A stretch of 64,000 bases of DNA from Sporosarcina koreensis (GCF_000826145.2 NZ_LN651337.1:3774-67773), one strand, 5' to 3'; shown: positions 43,024 to 52,703, counted from the stretch's first letter. Numbers and translations are program-made. The notes: a model not told the origin generated them from the letters alone.

Positions 43024-44299
43024 ATTCGTTTGTTTCGAATTCCTTTTGCGCCTGCTTGACAATCTCTTTGAGTTCGCTTTCATCTGCGCCGCGCAGGAAA
43101 TAGGCCATCGCCGCTTTCCCGATCGCATAGGTGCCGCCGCTCGCGATGCTTGCACTGATGGCTGAGCCGGCGCCTGGCACGATGAGGTTCGCAAATTTGC
43201 TGCCCTGCTGTGCGATCATCCGCAGTGTGAAGCCGGTTGCCCCGATGCCTCCTAGCGAGACGATCACTTCGCGGGCGGTCTTGAAGTCGAGCTCACGGCC
43301 TGACAAGAACGCGATGATCATCAGCAGGATGGACTGCAGCGCAAGCAGCACAGCGATGTCCGTCGCGATCAGCGGGCTGAGGGCTACAGTACCTGCGAGT
43401 GCAGAGAACACTTTCGTGAAACGGAGAGCGATCCGTTCAGTAATTGTGTTCAGGCGGATTGACAGGCTCAAGTGGATGGCTGCCCGGATATCCAGGCTGT
43501 CTTCCAAAAAATCGATCAGTTCCTCGATGCCATATCTTCCGTCAAAGGCGATATTCGGGCTGCCGCCGTCCTGCTCCGTCCATTCGAGGTAGGAAGATAC
43601 AGGCAGGATGGCTGCCGGTTCCATCCCTTCCTGTGCGAAAATCCTCTTCAGCTGTTCTGTCTTTTCGGCGATCAGCCGGATCTTCTCCGGCGGGTAGCTG
43701 TCAGGTTCCTTGATGCGGGACGGATTCAGTTCGTCCACCTGCGTGATCACACCGATCAGCGGAAGGCCTTCCGCCGCTTTCTTCATGAGCCGTTTTGTGA
43801 TTTGAATGTCCTTATCGATATGCGCACGCTCCGCCGCTTTCTGCAGGAACAGCACAGCATCCGGTTCAAACGACTGGATGACGTTTTTCAAAGCGTCTTC
43901 GGCATTCGTATCGAACGTCTCCGACTCCCCGATGCCGCGTGTGTCGATCACTTCGAAATACGTATGGCCGTCCGCTTCGTATGCAAACCGCTTCGCCTCT
44001 TTCGTTCCGATCTCGACGTCACTCACTTCCGCAAGATAGCGGCCGCTGATCGCATTGATTAGACTGCTCTTGCCGACGCCCGTCCTGCCGACGAGCACGA
44101 ATTTCGGCGGACGGGGGTTTTTCAGTCCGTCCAGGAGATTCTGAAGATCTTCATCATCCATCATAATTTTCATCATTTTTTTCCGCTGTTTCTCGGAGAT
44201 CAGATTTCCGGGCAGTTTCGTGAAAAGGTCTTCGATATAATTCGAAAGATTGCCGATATGATGCAGCCTCTGCCGCATTTCTTCAAATTGGTTTCCCAC
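43022..44299 (-). CDS. Era-like GTPase with C-terminal membrane domain (DUF697-like)
   Basis: About 425 aa. A dynamin/Era-type GTPase domain (about 50-280) carries G1 GRTGVGKSS, G3 DTRGIGES and G4 TQVDE (TQxD in place of NKxD). It is followed by a hydrophobic region (about 310-405) resembling the EcsC/DUF697 helical membrane domains. It may act on membranes; role unknown. GTG at 44299 is preferred, with AGGTGT 7 nt upstream; the longer frame starts at ATG 44335 without a clear site. Confidence 0.8.
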   Translation of the reverse strand: MGNQFEEMRQRLHHIGNLSNYIEDLFTKLPGNLISEKQRKKMMKIMMDDEDLQNLLDGLKNPRPPKFVLVGRTGVGKSSLINAISGRYLAEVSDVEIGTKEAKRFAYEADGHTYFEVIDTRGIGESETFDTNAEDALKNVIQSFEPDAVLFLQKAAERAHIDKDIQITKRLMKKAAEGLPLIGVITQVDELNPSRIKEPDSYPPEKIRLIAEKTEQLKRIFAQEGMEPAAILPVSSYLEWTEQDGGSPNIAFDGRYGIEELIDFLEDSLDIRAAIHLSLSIRLNTITERIALRFTKVFSALAGTVALSPLIATDIAVLLALQSILLMIIAFLSGRELDFKTAREVIVSLGGIGATGFTLRMIAQQGSKFANLIVPGAGSAISASIASGGTYAIGKAAMAYFLRGADESELKEIVKQAQKEFETNE

Positions 44300-44457
44300 G
44301 TACAGACACCTGCTTTCCTTGTTCTCTCTATCCATTCTCTACCCGATGTCCGGCCGATTCAAGCGAGGGGCCGCAAACAATTGCGATGACTGCCAGTCCA
44401 TCATGCTATACTGTAGAACGAAATTATATCGTATTGTGCTGAAAGGGAGGGCAACTT

Positions 44458-45744
44458 ATGAAACAGCTTGCGGGCGGAATACAATGGGCCGTCTTCCTGA
44501 TGGCCTCATCCATCGCCGCGCCGATTGCTATCGCTCATGTGTTCGGCATGGATCCTGGCGGCACGGCATTGTTCCTGCAGCGGACAATTTTTGTTCTCGG
44601 CATCGCCGGACTGCTGCAGGCATTTTTCGGCCATAAATTGCCGATTAATGAGGGGCCAGCCGGTTTATGGTGGGGTATTTTCGTCGTTTACGCCGGAATG
44701 GTCGGCGTCTTCTACAATACATCAGGCGAAGCGCTGCAGGCACTGCAGAGCGGCATGCTGTACAGCGGTGTGCTGTTCCTGCTGCTCGCCGCAGCTGGTG
44801 TCATCTCGAAGATGAAAGCGCTGTTCACACCGGCCATCACGTTCACTTACCTGATGCTGCTCATCCTTCAGCTGAGCGGCACGTTCCTGAAAGGGATGAC
44901 GGGTACGGAATCGGCGGGGGATCTGCTCAGCATCCGGACTGCAGCGGGAAGTTTCATCGTTCTGCTGGTCACGTTCACAGCCATGAAGAGCAGTCGCGGT
45001 TGGCTTTCAAGATATGCGGTCCTGTTCTCCATCCTGATCGGCTGGGCCGTCTTCGCGATTCTCGGATTGGCACCGGCAGTCAGGCATGCGCCGGGCAGCT
45101 GGATCGAACTGCCGCGGCTCTTCGTCTTCGGGCCTCCTGTCTGGGATGGGGGAGTGGCGGTCACCGCGCTGTTCATCACCCTGCTGCTGATTGCGAATCT
45201 GCTGGCATCTGTCCGGGTGATGGAGACGCTGCTGAAGCAGAAGTACGGCCAGACCGGCGAAGACCGGATCCGTCAGAGTTCCTTTGTATCCGGTGTCAAC
45301 CACCTGCTGGCGGGGGCTTTCTCCGCAATCGGTCCTGTTCCGATTTCGGGAGCTGCCGGGTTCGTGGCGGCGACCGGGATGGCATCCATCATTCCGTTCA
45401 TAATCGGAGGCGTGCTGATCGTGATCATGACACTGTTTCCCGCTGTGATGTCCGTTTTCGCCGCACTGCCTGCACCCGTTGCTTATGCGGTGACCTTTGC
45501 GATCTTCACCAACATGGTGTCGATGGCGTTTTCCGAGCTGGATGAAGACCCTGACAAATACCGTGCACGCAAAACAGCGGCCATCGGACTGATGACCGGT
45601 GTCGGAATCATGTTCATCCCTTCTGCAAGTTTTTCCGGCCTTCCGGCTGTGCTCGCTTCCGTGCTGTCCAATGGCCTGATCACCGGAACGCTCGCTGCGA
45701 TTGCGGTTGAACAGCTTTCCTTGAGGATCCGCAAGAAAATATGA
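44458..45744 (+). CDS. Purine/pyrimidine permease (NCS2 family)
   Basis: 428-aa membrane transporter of the nucleobase-ascorbate/uracil-xanthine family, about 12-14 segments. Substrate-region motifs include GPAGLWWG and a shortened GAFSAIGPVPISGAAGF. It resembles the Bacillus YwdJ-type branch more than PbuX or PyrP. GGGAGGG is upstream of the ATG. The substrate is not determined. Confidence 0.85.
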   Translation: MKQLAGGIQWAVFLMASSIAAPIAIAHVFGMDPGGTALFLQRTIFVLGIAGLLQAFFGHKLPINEGPAGLWWGIFVVYAGMVGVFYNTSGEALQALQSGMLYSGVLFLLLAAAGVISKMKALFTPAITFTYLMLLILQLSGTFLKGMTGTESAGDLLSIRTAAGSFIVLLVTFTAMKSSRGWLSRYAVLFSILIGWAVFAILGLAPAVRHAPGSWIELPRLFVFGPPVWDGGVAVTALFITLLLIANLLASVRVMETLLKQKYGQTGEDRIRQSSFVSGVNHLLAGAFSAIGPVPISGAAGFVAATGMASIIPFIIGGVLIVIMTLFPAVMSVFAALPAPVAYAVTFAIFTNMVSMAFSELDEDPDKYRARKTAAIGLMTGVGIMFIPSASFSGLPAVLASVLSNGLITGTLAAIAVEQLSLRIRKKI

Positions 45745-45828
45745 ACGTGCCCTGCTCTGTAAGGTTTGCGGACTCTCCCAATCAGGGAATGAGACAAGCA
45801 TCCGAGATGGAGAGAAAGGGAGATTACG

Positions 45829-47022
45829 ATGAAGCTGACAACAGGACAGACATACTGGGACCGGACACAAAACGGGGAGGAAGCCTTCCCGGCACTGCAG
45901 CAAGACCTGGAAACGGAGGTGCTCGTGATCGGAGCGGGCATGTCGGGCACCCTTGCCGCTTCTGTTTTGGCGCGTGCCGGCAAGCAGGTGGCTGTCATGG
46001 ACAGCGGAAGGGCAGGTATGGGAAGCAGCTCTGCCAACACCGGTCTGCTTCAGTATTCGAGCGATACGATGCTGTCCGAATTCGTTGATTCGATCGGGGA
46101 AAGGGATGCTGTCCTGTTCTACCGCATGTGCCTGGAAGCGATGGATGAACTGACGGAGCTGGCAGGGGAGCTGCCGGATGCAGTGGAATACCGCCTGCGG
46201 GACAGCATCTACTATGCGTCACGCGAAGAGGATGCCGAAAAATTGAAACGTGAATACAGCTACTTGAAAAAATACGAGTTTCCGGCCGATTTCCTGAGCC
46301 GGCAGGCACTGCTGGCCGAGTACGGGATCGATAAGCCGGCCGCACTGCATACATGGCATGATGCCGAAGTGAACCCGTACCGGTTCATCCGTGCACTCAC
46401 TGACTTCAATGCAGCGGCCGGCGTGCAGTACTATGAGAACACACCTGTTGATGTGAATTCCCGCACGGGCAGTTGTGTGAGAACTGAGAGCGGCCATACA
46501 ATACGGTATAAGTCCCTGGTCATTGCGACGGGGTACACCGATCTGTATCCGGAAATCAGGGACAAGGCGCAGATCAACCAGACATTCGCCATTGCCACCG
46601 AGCCGTTGGCCGGACCGCTCTGGCCCGATCAGGTCATGGTGTGGGAGACGAAGAAACCCTATTTATACTTCCGGACAACGGCAGACAGGCGTATCATAGC
46701 CGGCGGACTCGACGAGGAGTCGGACCGTCTGCATGAAGATCAGGAACTGATACGGCGCAAAGGGCAGGAGATCCTCGATGAAGTCGCCTCCATGTTTTCC
46801 TTAGCGGATGTGAAAATAGCGGATGCCTGGAATTCCTTATTCGGTGTCTCAAAGGACGGTCTTCCATTCCTCGGCCGTTCAGCGAAAGAGGAGAACACAT
46901 ACTTCCTGCTCGGCTACGAAGGGAACGGCACCTGTTATTCCATGGCCGGTGCTCGTATCATATGCGATCAAATCGACGGGATTACAAACGAATATGCACC
47001 GATCGTTGCTCCAGGGAGATGA
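45829..47022 (+). CDS. FAD-dependent oxidoreductase (DAO family)
   Basis: 397-aa glycine/D-amino-acid-oxidase-like flavoprotein. The dinucleotide motif is VIGAGMSGTLAA near residue 33. SSANTGLLQYSSD is near the flavin, and the C-terminal FAD segment is LLGYEGNGTCYSMAGA. It probably oxidises an amine or amino acid. AGGGAG precedes the ATG. An 84-nt gap follows the permease, so they may be one operon. Confidence 0.88.
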   Translation: MKLTTGQTYWDRTQNGEEAFPALQQDLETEVLVIGAGMSGTLAASVLARAGKQVAVMDSGRAGMGSSSANTGLLQYSSDTMLSEFVDSIGERDAVLFYRMCLEAMDELTELAGELPDAVEYRLRDSIYYASREEDAEKLKREYSYLKKYEFPADFLSRQALLAEYGIDKPAALHTWHDAEVNPYRFIRALTDFNAAAGVQYYENTPVDVNSRTGSCVRTESGHTIRYKSLVIATGYTDLYPEIRDKAQINQTFAIATEPLAGPLWPDQVMVWETKKPYLYFRTTADRRIIAGGLDEESDRLHEDQELIRRKGQEILDEVASMFSLADVKIADAWNSLFGVSKDGLPFLGRSAKEENTYFLLGYEGNGTCYSMAGARIICDQIDGITNEYAPIVAPGR

Positions 47023-47034
47023 TCCGTGCGCATG

Positions 47035-47080
47035 AAAAAACGTTCCGGCAGCCGATTGGCCTGCCGGAACGCTTTTTTGT
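47035..47080. terminator. Bidirectional terminator
   Basis: Stem CGTTCCGGCAG / CTGCCGGAACG with A- and T-runs. Confidence 0.88.
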
Positions 47081-47922
47081 CAGAAATTCAGCCCGGCAAA
47101 CGTATTGCCGCCTTCGATCGTGCCGTTGTCGTACCCTTTTTCGAACCAGTCCTGCCGCTGTTTGGATGTCCCGTGTGTAAAGCTTTCAGGGACGGCATAC
47201 CCTTGCGAGCGGCGCTGGATCGTATCATCTCCGACGGCGCTTGCTGCACGGAGCGCCTCCTGGATATCCCCTTTTTCAAGAAGGTCCATTCCATTTGCCC
47301 GGTTTGCCCAGACGCCCGCGAAATAATCGGCCTGCAGCTCCAGCCGGACGCTGTATTTGTTGTACTCCTCCTTGGAAAGCCGGTTGCGGAGTACGTTCAT
47401 CTTATCGCTGGTGCCGAGCTGTTTCTGGACGTGATGCCCGACTTCGTGTGCGATGACGTAGGCCATGGCAAAATCGCCGGGTGCCTGGAACTGGTTTTTC
47501 AATTCATCGTAGAAACTCAGGTCGATATACAGCTTTTCGTCGCCCGGGCAATAGAACGGACCTACGGCGGAACTTGCAGTGCCGCATGCCGACTGGACGC
47601 TTCCTGTATACATGACAAGCGTCGGGTTGCGGTACGTCATGCCTTCTTCGGCGAACACTTCCGACCAGACATCTTCGGTGTCGGCGAGTACGACTTTCAC
47701 GAAATCCGCCCGGTCGTGTTCCTGATCGGTCTCCTGGTATTGCCCTGACGGAGCCGTTCCGCTGTCCGAGAGCACCCCGAGCAGCTCGGACGGATCTCCG
47801 CCAAGAAACATGACGACAAGGAGGATGACAACCGTTCCGAGTCCGCCTCCGATGGCGAGGCCTCCGCGACTGCCTCTGCGATCTTCCACATTCGTGCTTT
47901 CTCTCCGTCCGCGCCATTTCAT
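47080..47922 (-). CDS. ypfJ: Neutral zinc metallopeptidase (YpfJ family)
   Basis: 280-aa membrane-anchored metalloprotease-like protein: one N-terminal segment (about 25-42), then an extracellular domain with the zinc motif AHEVGHH. The third ligand region is LELQADYFAGV, and CGTASSAVGPFYCPGD has a probable disulfide. The substrate is unknown. AAGGGG is about 9 nt before the ATG at 47922. Confidence 0.9.
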   Translation of the reverse strand: MKWRGRRESTNVEDRRGSRGGLAIGGGLGTVVILLVVMFLGGDPSELLGVLSDSGTAPSGQYQETDQEHDRADFVKVVLADTEDVWSEVFAEEGMTYRNPTLVMYTGSVQSACGTASSAVGPFYCPGDEKLYIDLSFYDELKNQFQAPGDFAMAYVIAHEVGHHVQKQLGTSDKMNVLRNRLSKEEYNKYSVRLELQADYFAGVWANRANGMDLLEKGDIQEALRAASAVGDDTIQRRSQGYAVPESFTHGTSKQRQDWFEKGYDNGTIEGGNTFAGLNF

Positions 47923-48005
47923 ATGCATAACCCCTTGCTGTAGAATGATGATTGCTGACTTGTTTTTTGTTGCTATACCCAAAAAAGCAGTCTGCTACGC
48001 AAAGG

Positions 48006-48506
48006 TCAGTTCCGGTTAAGTTTCCAGATCGAATAATTCAGTGTCCAGGCAAACGATACCCAGCCGATATAGGGAAGGAGCAGCTTGCCGGCCGCGGAGT
48101 CGACTTTTTGGAACTCGTAGGCCGTCAGTGAAATCATTGCCAGCAGGACTGTCATCTCGATCAGAGCGGTGCCCCGCAGATTCCATTTGAAGAACAGGAA
48201 CGACCAGATATAGTTCAGACCGAGCTGCAGTTCGTAGGGGGTGAGCACTTTTGCTTTCATGGCGGGCGGGGTCTGCCGGTCTGCACGGTATTTTGCATAT
48301 CCCATCAGCCCATACAGTGCTGTCCAGGCGATAGGAAATACCGAAGGTGCCGGACTGAACGACGGCTTTTCCAGCTTGTTGTAGCGATCCTGTGTGTTCC
48401 GGTTCGCCAGCCAGCCAGCGAGGGATCCACCAAGGACCGGTACCATGACATCTGCAGCAAGCTTTTTCCAATTCGTACGTGCTGTTTCGGGAACGTGCGC
48501 AGTCAA
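48006..48506 (-). CDS. tspO: TspO/MBR family protein
   Basis: 166-aa five-helix membrane protein (tryptophan-rich sensory protein). Typical parts are KPSFSPAPSVFPIAWTALYG and LGLNYIWSFLFFKW. The family binds and degrades porphyrins. The start is TTG at 48506, with AAAGGAG 8 nt upstream. A good SigB-like promoter lies in front; the Bacillus subtilis homologue YtaB is, as I recall, SigB-controlled. ctaB, another haem-linked gene, is divergent from it. Confidence 0.9.
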   Translation of the reverse strand: MTAHVPETARTNWKKLAADVMVPVLGGSLAGWLANRNTQDRYNKLEKPSFSPAPSVFPIAWTALYGLMGYAKYRADRQTPPAMKAKVLTPYELQLGLNYIWSFLFFKWNLRGTALIEMTVLLAMISLTAYEFQKVDSAAGKLLLPYIGWVSFAWTLNYSIWKLNRN

Positions 48507-48536
48507 TTGAATCGTCTCCTTTCGGTTACCCCTCAT

Positions 48537-48561
48537 ATTCCCTTACGGTTATGTGTAAAAC
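48537..48561 (-). promoter_or_regulatory. Candidate SigB promoter of tspO
   Basis: On the minus strand, GTTTTA (48561-48556), 13-nt spacer, GGGAAT (48542-48537), about 30 nt before the tspO start. Confidence 0.6.
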
Positions 48562-48711
48562 AAAGAAAACCGGCCAAAGCTTGGAGCGTTACGGGAAAAC
48601 TGTCACAGGTTTTTCATTTCACCCCTTTCTGTTCCCAGGCGAAAAATGATATAGTAGAATGAAGGAACGGACTTTTTAACTTTCTTATCATTCTTCAAAG
48701 GATGCGAACTT

Positions 48712-49629
48712 ATGCAAAAACCAATGGAGCGGACGCTCGAAAAGGGACGGCATGTGTCTGACACGCTTGCCAGTGACCTGAAATATCTCTTTAAAGGCCC
48801 TGTGCTGATTGCGAATGTCCTGCCTGTCTTTGCGGGGTTCTGGCTCGCGATCTATTTCTACGGCGGGACGTTTGCCGAATATATCTCGCTGTTCTTCCTG
48901 ACAATGGCGGGCAGCACGGCTCTGATGGCAGGTGCTCTGACTCTTAACAACTGGTACGAAGTGGACCTTGACCGGGTGATGGCCCGGACGCAGAAACGTC
49001 CGACAGTCACCGGTAATATCCCGATGGAGACGATTCTGAAAATCGGCATCATCCTGTCGGTTGCCGGTATCCTGCTGCTGTATGCCGCTTCGCCGGCAGC
49101 CGCCATTTATGGATTCATCGGCTGGTTCACCTATGTCGTGCTGTATACGATGTGGTCGAAACGGAAATATACACTGAATACGGTCATCGGCAGCGTTTCC
49201 GGAGCTGTGACGCCACTGATCGGCTGGGCGGCAGTCGGGCCATCGTATCATATGGTGCCGATCGTCCTCGCGATTGTCCTGTTCATCTGGCAGATGCCTC
49301 ATACATTTGCAATCGCCATCAAAAAAGCGGATGAATACCGTGCGGCGGGTGTCGCGATGCTGCCGGTCGTCAAAGGGATACCGATGACAAAGCGCCAGTC
49401 GGTCGTCTATGCAGCCTGTCTGCTGCCGCTGCCATTCTTCCTGGCCGCATTCGGCATGGGATTCATCGTATTCGTCACGATCATGAATATTGGTTTCCTC
49501 AGCCTGTCTCTTGCGGGGTTCATCATGAAAGACGATTACAAGTGGGCGCACTGGATGTTTCTGTACTCGGTCAATTACATGACCCTCTTCTTCATGACGA
49601 TGATCCTCATGACGACATCGATCCTGTAA
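48712..49629 (+). CDS. ctaB: Protohaem IX farnesyltransferase (haem O synthase)
   Basis: 305-aa UbiA-family membrane enzyme attaching farnesyl to haem B to give haem O for cytochrome oxidases. The first Asp-rich motif is LNNWYEVDLDRVM, followed by the CyoE-type MARTQKRPT. The second motif is KKADEYRAAGVAMLP. AAAGGATG precedes the ATG. It stands away from ctaA and the oxidase genes, so it may be a second copy. Confidence 0.93.
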   Translation: MQKPMERTLEKGRHVSDTLASDLKYLFKGPVLIANVLPVFAGFWLAIYFYGGTFAEYISLFFLTMAGSTALMAGALTLNNWYEVDLDRVMARTQKRPTVTGNIPMETILKIGIILSVAGILLLYAASPAAAIYGFIGWFTYVVLYTMWSKRKYTLNTVIGSVSGAVTPLIGWAAVGPSYHMVPIVLAIVLFIWQMPHTFAIAIKKADEYRAAGVAMLPVVKGIPMTKRQSVVYAACLLPLPFFLAAFGMGFIVFVTIMNIGFLSLSLAGFIMKDDYKWAHWMFLYSVNYMTLFFMTMILMTTSIL

Positions 49630-49630
49630 C

Positions 49631-49684
49631 ACAAAAGCACGGCATGCTTCCCGGAATGGACGGGAGGCATGCCGTGTTTTTGTG
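49631..49684. terminator. Bidirectional terminator
   Basis: Long stem CACGGCATGC-TCCCG / CGGGAGGCATGCCGTG with flanking A/T runs between ctaB and ypsA. Confidence 0.88.
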
Positions 49685-49686
49685 TG

Positions 49687-50256
49687 TCAATAGTCGGTGG
49701 ATGCATCCTGCTGCTCCCGCTGCATGTCTTCGGCGATCAGCTGCAGATCATCGGCGGTGATGGTCAGGATTTCATACGGATGGGTATCCGCGAACTGTTC
49801 CGCCATCCGTTTCATGAACTTCGGGGAGCCCTCGTTTTCCTCGTCGTAGACGATGAGCAGGCCGTCCGTCTTCCGCAGCAGGAACTTGTCCCGTTCGATG
49901 AACTGCCAGGGCGCCTCGTATGGACGCTTGGTCAGGCTGACCTGGAAGTCCGCCATCATCTGCAGTTCCTCATACTCTTCCTTTTTCGCCTCATTCCAGT
50001 TCTTCTCCTGCTCAAGGAACGGGGTGATCAGCGCGAGCTGCAAGTCCGGGAACTGGTCCCGCAGTTCATCTGCCGCTTGTCCGGCCCACGTCTCGACACC
50101 AGGCTGCCCGCTGATCATCACCCATTCCAATCCGTTTTCAGCGAGGGTCCTGAGCCGCTCGCCGATCGCTGTCTTGATGATGCCGATGCCGGGGTGCTTG
50201 GCATCGAAAATCCCTAATTCATGCGGTTTGTAGCCTGTCACGGCAACTCGCTTCAT
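49687..50256 (-). CDS. ypsA: YpsA-like SLOG-family protein (DUF1273)
   Basis: 189-aa Rossmann-like SLOG protein. It starts MKRVAVTGYKPHELG, has the nucleotide-binding SGQPGVETWAGQAADEL and GLLIVYDEENEGSPKF. YpsA is linked to cell division in Firmicutes, though its biochemistry is unclear. GGGAGG precedes the ATG. It is 9 nt after the GTPase gene on the same strand. Confidence 0.92.
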   Translation of the reverse strand: MKRVAVTGYKPHELGIFDAKHPGIGIIKTAIGERLRTLAENGLEWVMISGQPGVETWAGQAADELRDQFPDLQLALITPFLEQEKNWNEAKKEEYEELQMMADFQVSLTKRPYEAPWQFIERDKFLLRKTDGLLIVYDEENEGSPKFMKRMAEQFADTHPYEILTITADDLQLIAEDMQREQQDASTDY

Positions 50257-50265
50257 CGTCCTCCC

Positions 50266-52233
50266 TCATTTCTCGGTAACTTCGCAGTGCATCGCCTCTT
50301 TTGCATCTTCCCAGCCGACTGTATACCCTTTGCCTTTCGCACAGAACACGGAAGAGGAACTATAGGCAGGATCTGCATCCTTGTCATAGCCGATCCGGCT
50401 GATCACTTCCCCGGGATTATGGCAGGGGCCGTAGCCGCCGAAGGTCAGGGTGAGCAGTCCTTTGCCGCCTGTATACGAGGCGAATTCTGACCCGTAATTA
50501 AGGAATGTTGCAACGGGGACGCGTCCTGTTACCGTCATGGTCTGTCCGTCAGACTCTGGCGGTGAGAAGGAGCCATGGGCCGCCTGGATATCTGTCAGCA
50601 CGCGGCCGGTCAGCTCGGCGGAAGCCTTGATTTTGAATGAATAATAAGGTTCCAGCAGCACATTCTCTGCCTGTTCCAGGCCCTGACGCAGCGCACGGAA
50701 CAGGGCTTCCCGGAAATCGCCCCCGGATGTATGTTCATTGTGCGCACGGCCTGTCAGCAGAGTGACAGTGACGTCGGTCAGCGGCGATCCTGTCAGCAGG
50801 CCGTGATGGTCCCGCTCGGACAAGTGTTTCTCGATGACCCGCTGATGGCCGGGGGACAGGTGATCCGTATGGCAGACGGACTCGAAGCGGATACCGCTGT
50901 CACGCTCGGCGGGTACCAGCAGTATATGGACCTCGGCGTAATGTTTTAAAGGTTCGAAATGACCGTATCCGGTGACCGGCGCAGCGATCGTCTCCTTATA
51001 GAGGATCGCAGGCTCCCCGAACGTCACGGAAATACCGAACCGTTCCAGCACGACATATTGCAGCACTTCGAGCTGGATGACACCCATCACCCGGATTTCG
51101 ACCTCCTGGCTGTGCTCATTCCAGCTCGCATGGAGTGTCGGATCCTCAGCGTCGAGCATACGGAATAGCCGCCATACTTCTTTGCCCGGGACAGACGGTT
51201 CATGGCGGACGGCCGCCTTCAGGGCAGGGACGGACGACCCGTCCTGTTTGGGCGGAATGACCGCACCGATGACATCGCCTGCCGCGGGCTTGGAAAGACC
51301 GAGAACAGCAACCAGGTCACCGGGATATGCTTCGGCAGTTGTGACGAACTGGCTGCCATTAAACAGGCGGAGCTGTGTCACTTTTGCCGGCTCGCCGCCA
51401 GAGACAGCTAGTTCATCGCGCACGTCCAGCACTCCGGCATGGACTTTCAGGAACGTCATCCGCCTGCCGTCTGAGTCATGACGGATTTTGTAAACAGTTG
51501 CTGCAAAAGGGGCCGACCGCAAAGCGGGCTGTTCGTCCTGTTCCGTTAGCTCCGAGAAGGCAGCGAAAAATTCATCGATGCCGCTATTGTGCAGCGCAGA
51601 GCCCTGTCCGCACGGAAACACACGGCCTTCCCGGATGGCGGAGAGCAGGGAACGGTGCCAGAGTGCGGCATCATACCCGGAGTCCAGATACTGTTCCAGC
51701 AGCTCATCATCACGCTCAGCGAGCCACTCGGCAAGCTCATCGGACATCGTACCGTCTGGATTGAGATGGCTGAGATCGAAGATGTTGTCTGATAGTAGAC
51801 TTGCCATCTCGCCGAAAAGGGCAGTGGCGTCCGCCGTTTCCCTGTCCATTTTATTCAGGAACAGGAACGTCGGTATATTGCGGGCGCGCAGCAGTTCCCA
51901 AACGCGCTCCGTATGCCCCTGCACGCCGTCCGCTCCGCTGATCAGGAGGATGGCGGCGTCCATGACGTGAAGGGCCCGTTCCATCTCAGGGGAGAAATCG
52001 GCGTGTCCCGGCGTATCGATCAGTGTGAATGCACGGCCGTTGTATGCCAGTTCCGCCTGCTCGGCGAACACCGTGATTCCCCGGTCCCTCTCGATGGAAT
52101 GGTTATCGAGGAATGCATCCCGGTGATCGACGCGGCCCCGTTTCCGCAGATGGTTCGTATTGAATAGGAGCTGCTCGGAGAACGTCGTCTTTCCGGCATC
52201 CACGTGCGCCAGTATTCCAATTGTCTGTTTCAT
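50266..52233 (-). CDS. TetM/OtrA-like ribosomal GTPase
   Basis: 655-aa translational GTPase of the EF-G superfamily, closest in architecture to ribosomal protection proteins. It has G1 AHVDAGKTT, switch 1 with ERDRGITV, G3 DTPGHADF and G4 LNKMDRE. Domain II, a domain IV-like region and the EF-G C-terminus (TGGKGLLTLTFGGY) follow. Chromosomal Bacillales copies are often intrinsic rather than tetracycline-resistance genes. The ATG at 52233 has GAGGGTGT upstream; the longer frame to 52344 is ignored. Confidence 0.88.
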   Translation of the reverse strand: MKQTIGILAHVDAGKTTFSEQLLFNTNHLRKRGRVDHRDAFLDNHSIERDRGITVFAEQAELAYNGRAFTLIDTPGHADFSPEMERALHVMDAAILLISGADGVQGHTERVWELLRARNIPTFLFLNKMDRETADATALFGEMASLLSDNIFDLSHLNPDGTMSDELAEWLAERDDELLEQYLDSGYDAALWHRSLLSAIREGRVFPCGQGSALHNSGIDEFFAAFSELTEQDEQPALRSAPFAATVYKIRHDSDGRRMTFLKVHAGVLDVRDELAVSGGEPAKVTQLRLFNGSQFVTTAEAYPGDLVAVLGLSKPAAGDVIGAVIPPKQDGSSVPALKAAVRHEPSVPGKEVWRLFRMLDAEDPTLHASWNEHSQEVEIRVMGVIQLEVLQYVVLERFGISVTFGEPAILYKETIAAPVTGYGHFEPLKHYAEVHILLVPAERDSGIRFESVCHTDHLSPGHQRVIEKHLSERDHHGLLTGSPLTDVTVTLLTGRAHNEHTSGGDFREALFRALRQGLEQAENVLLEPYYSFKIKASAELTGRVLTDIQAAHGSFSPPESDGQTMTVTGRVPVATFLNYGSEFASYTGGKGLLTLTFGGYGPCHNPGEVISRIGYDKDADPAYSSSSVFCAKGKGYTVGWEDAKEAMHCEVTEK

Positions 52234-52303
52234 GATACACCCTCGCAATCTGCTGAATCTTCTTCTGCCAGTATAACATCCGGAGACGTCCGGTACGAAC
52301 CGA

Positions 52304-52645
52304 TCAGGCCAGGAAGATGAGGGAGAGCGCAATCCAGCACGCATGCAGAAGAAGGACGGAGCAATAGAGGATGATGGCGGCCGCGAGCAACCGTCGGACC
52401 GCAGGAGACTGGCTGCAGGGAGACCACAGGGCCATCAGCAGAATCGGCCCAGCCAGTTTCACCAGATAGAACGAAAGGCGGCTGTCCTCGTACAGCAGCG
52501 CCATAAGGGGATTGCTCTCCGCGATCAGGCCGAGCCGGATGCCTGTATCCGTAGCAAGAGCATCCGCAGTGCACAGACAGAGCAGGAGACCGAGCTGCCA
52601 GCGGCCGGTCATCAGCGTCTTCCGCTCTGTAACGTCGTTGTCCAA
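52304..52645 (-). CDS. Small membrane protein (DUF5658-like)
   Basis: 113-aa protein with about three hydrophobic segments. The first contains CLCTADALATDTGIRLG and ESNPLMALLY, the arrangement of DUF5658-type proteins. The start is TTG at 52645, 6 nt after GGAGGG. Function unknown. It precedes the ribosomal GTPase by about 70 nt on the same strand. Confidence 0.75.
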   Translation of the reverse strand: MDNDVTERKTLMTGRWQLGLLLCLCTADALATDTGIRLGLIAESNPLMALLYEDSRLSFYLVKLAGPILLMALWSPCSQSPAVRRLLAAAIILYCSVLLLHACWIALSLIFLA

Positions 52646-52703
52646 ACAATCCCTCCGCTTCAGAGTGCATTTCCTCTAAGAATGCATCTGCCGGAGTGGA
52701 TTT

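Noticed and set aside
50266-52233. Acquired tetracycline-resistance gene
   Set aside because: No mobile context, and composition like the neighbours; only TetM/OtrA-like architecture is supported.
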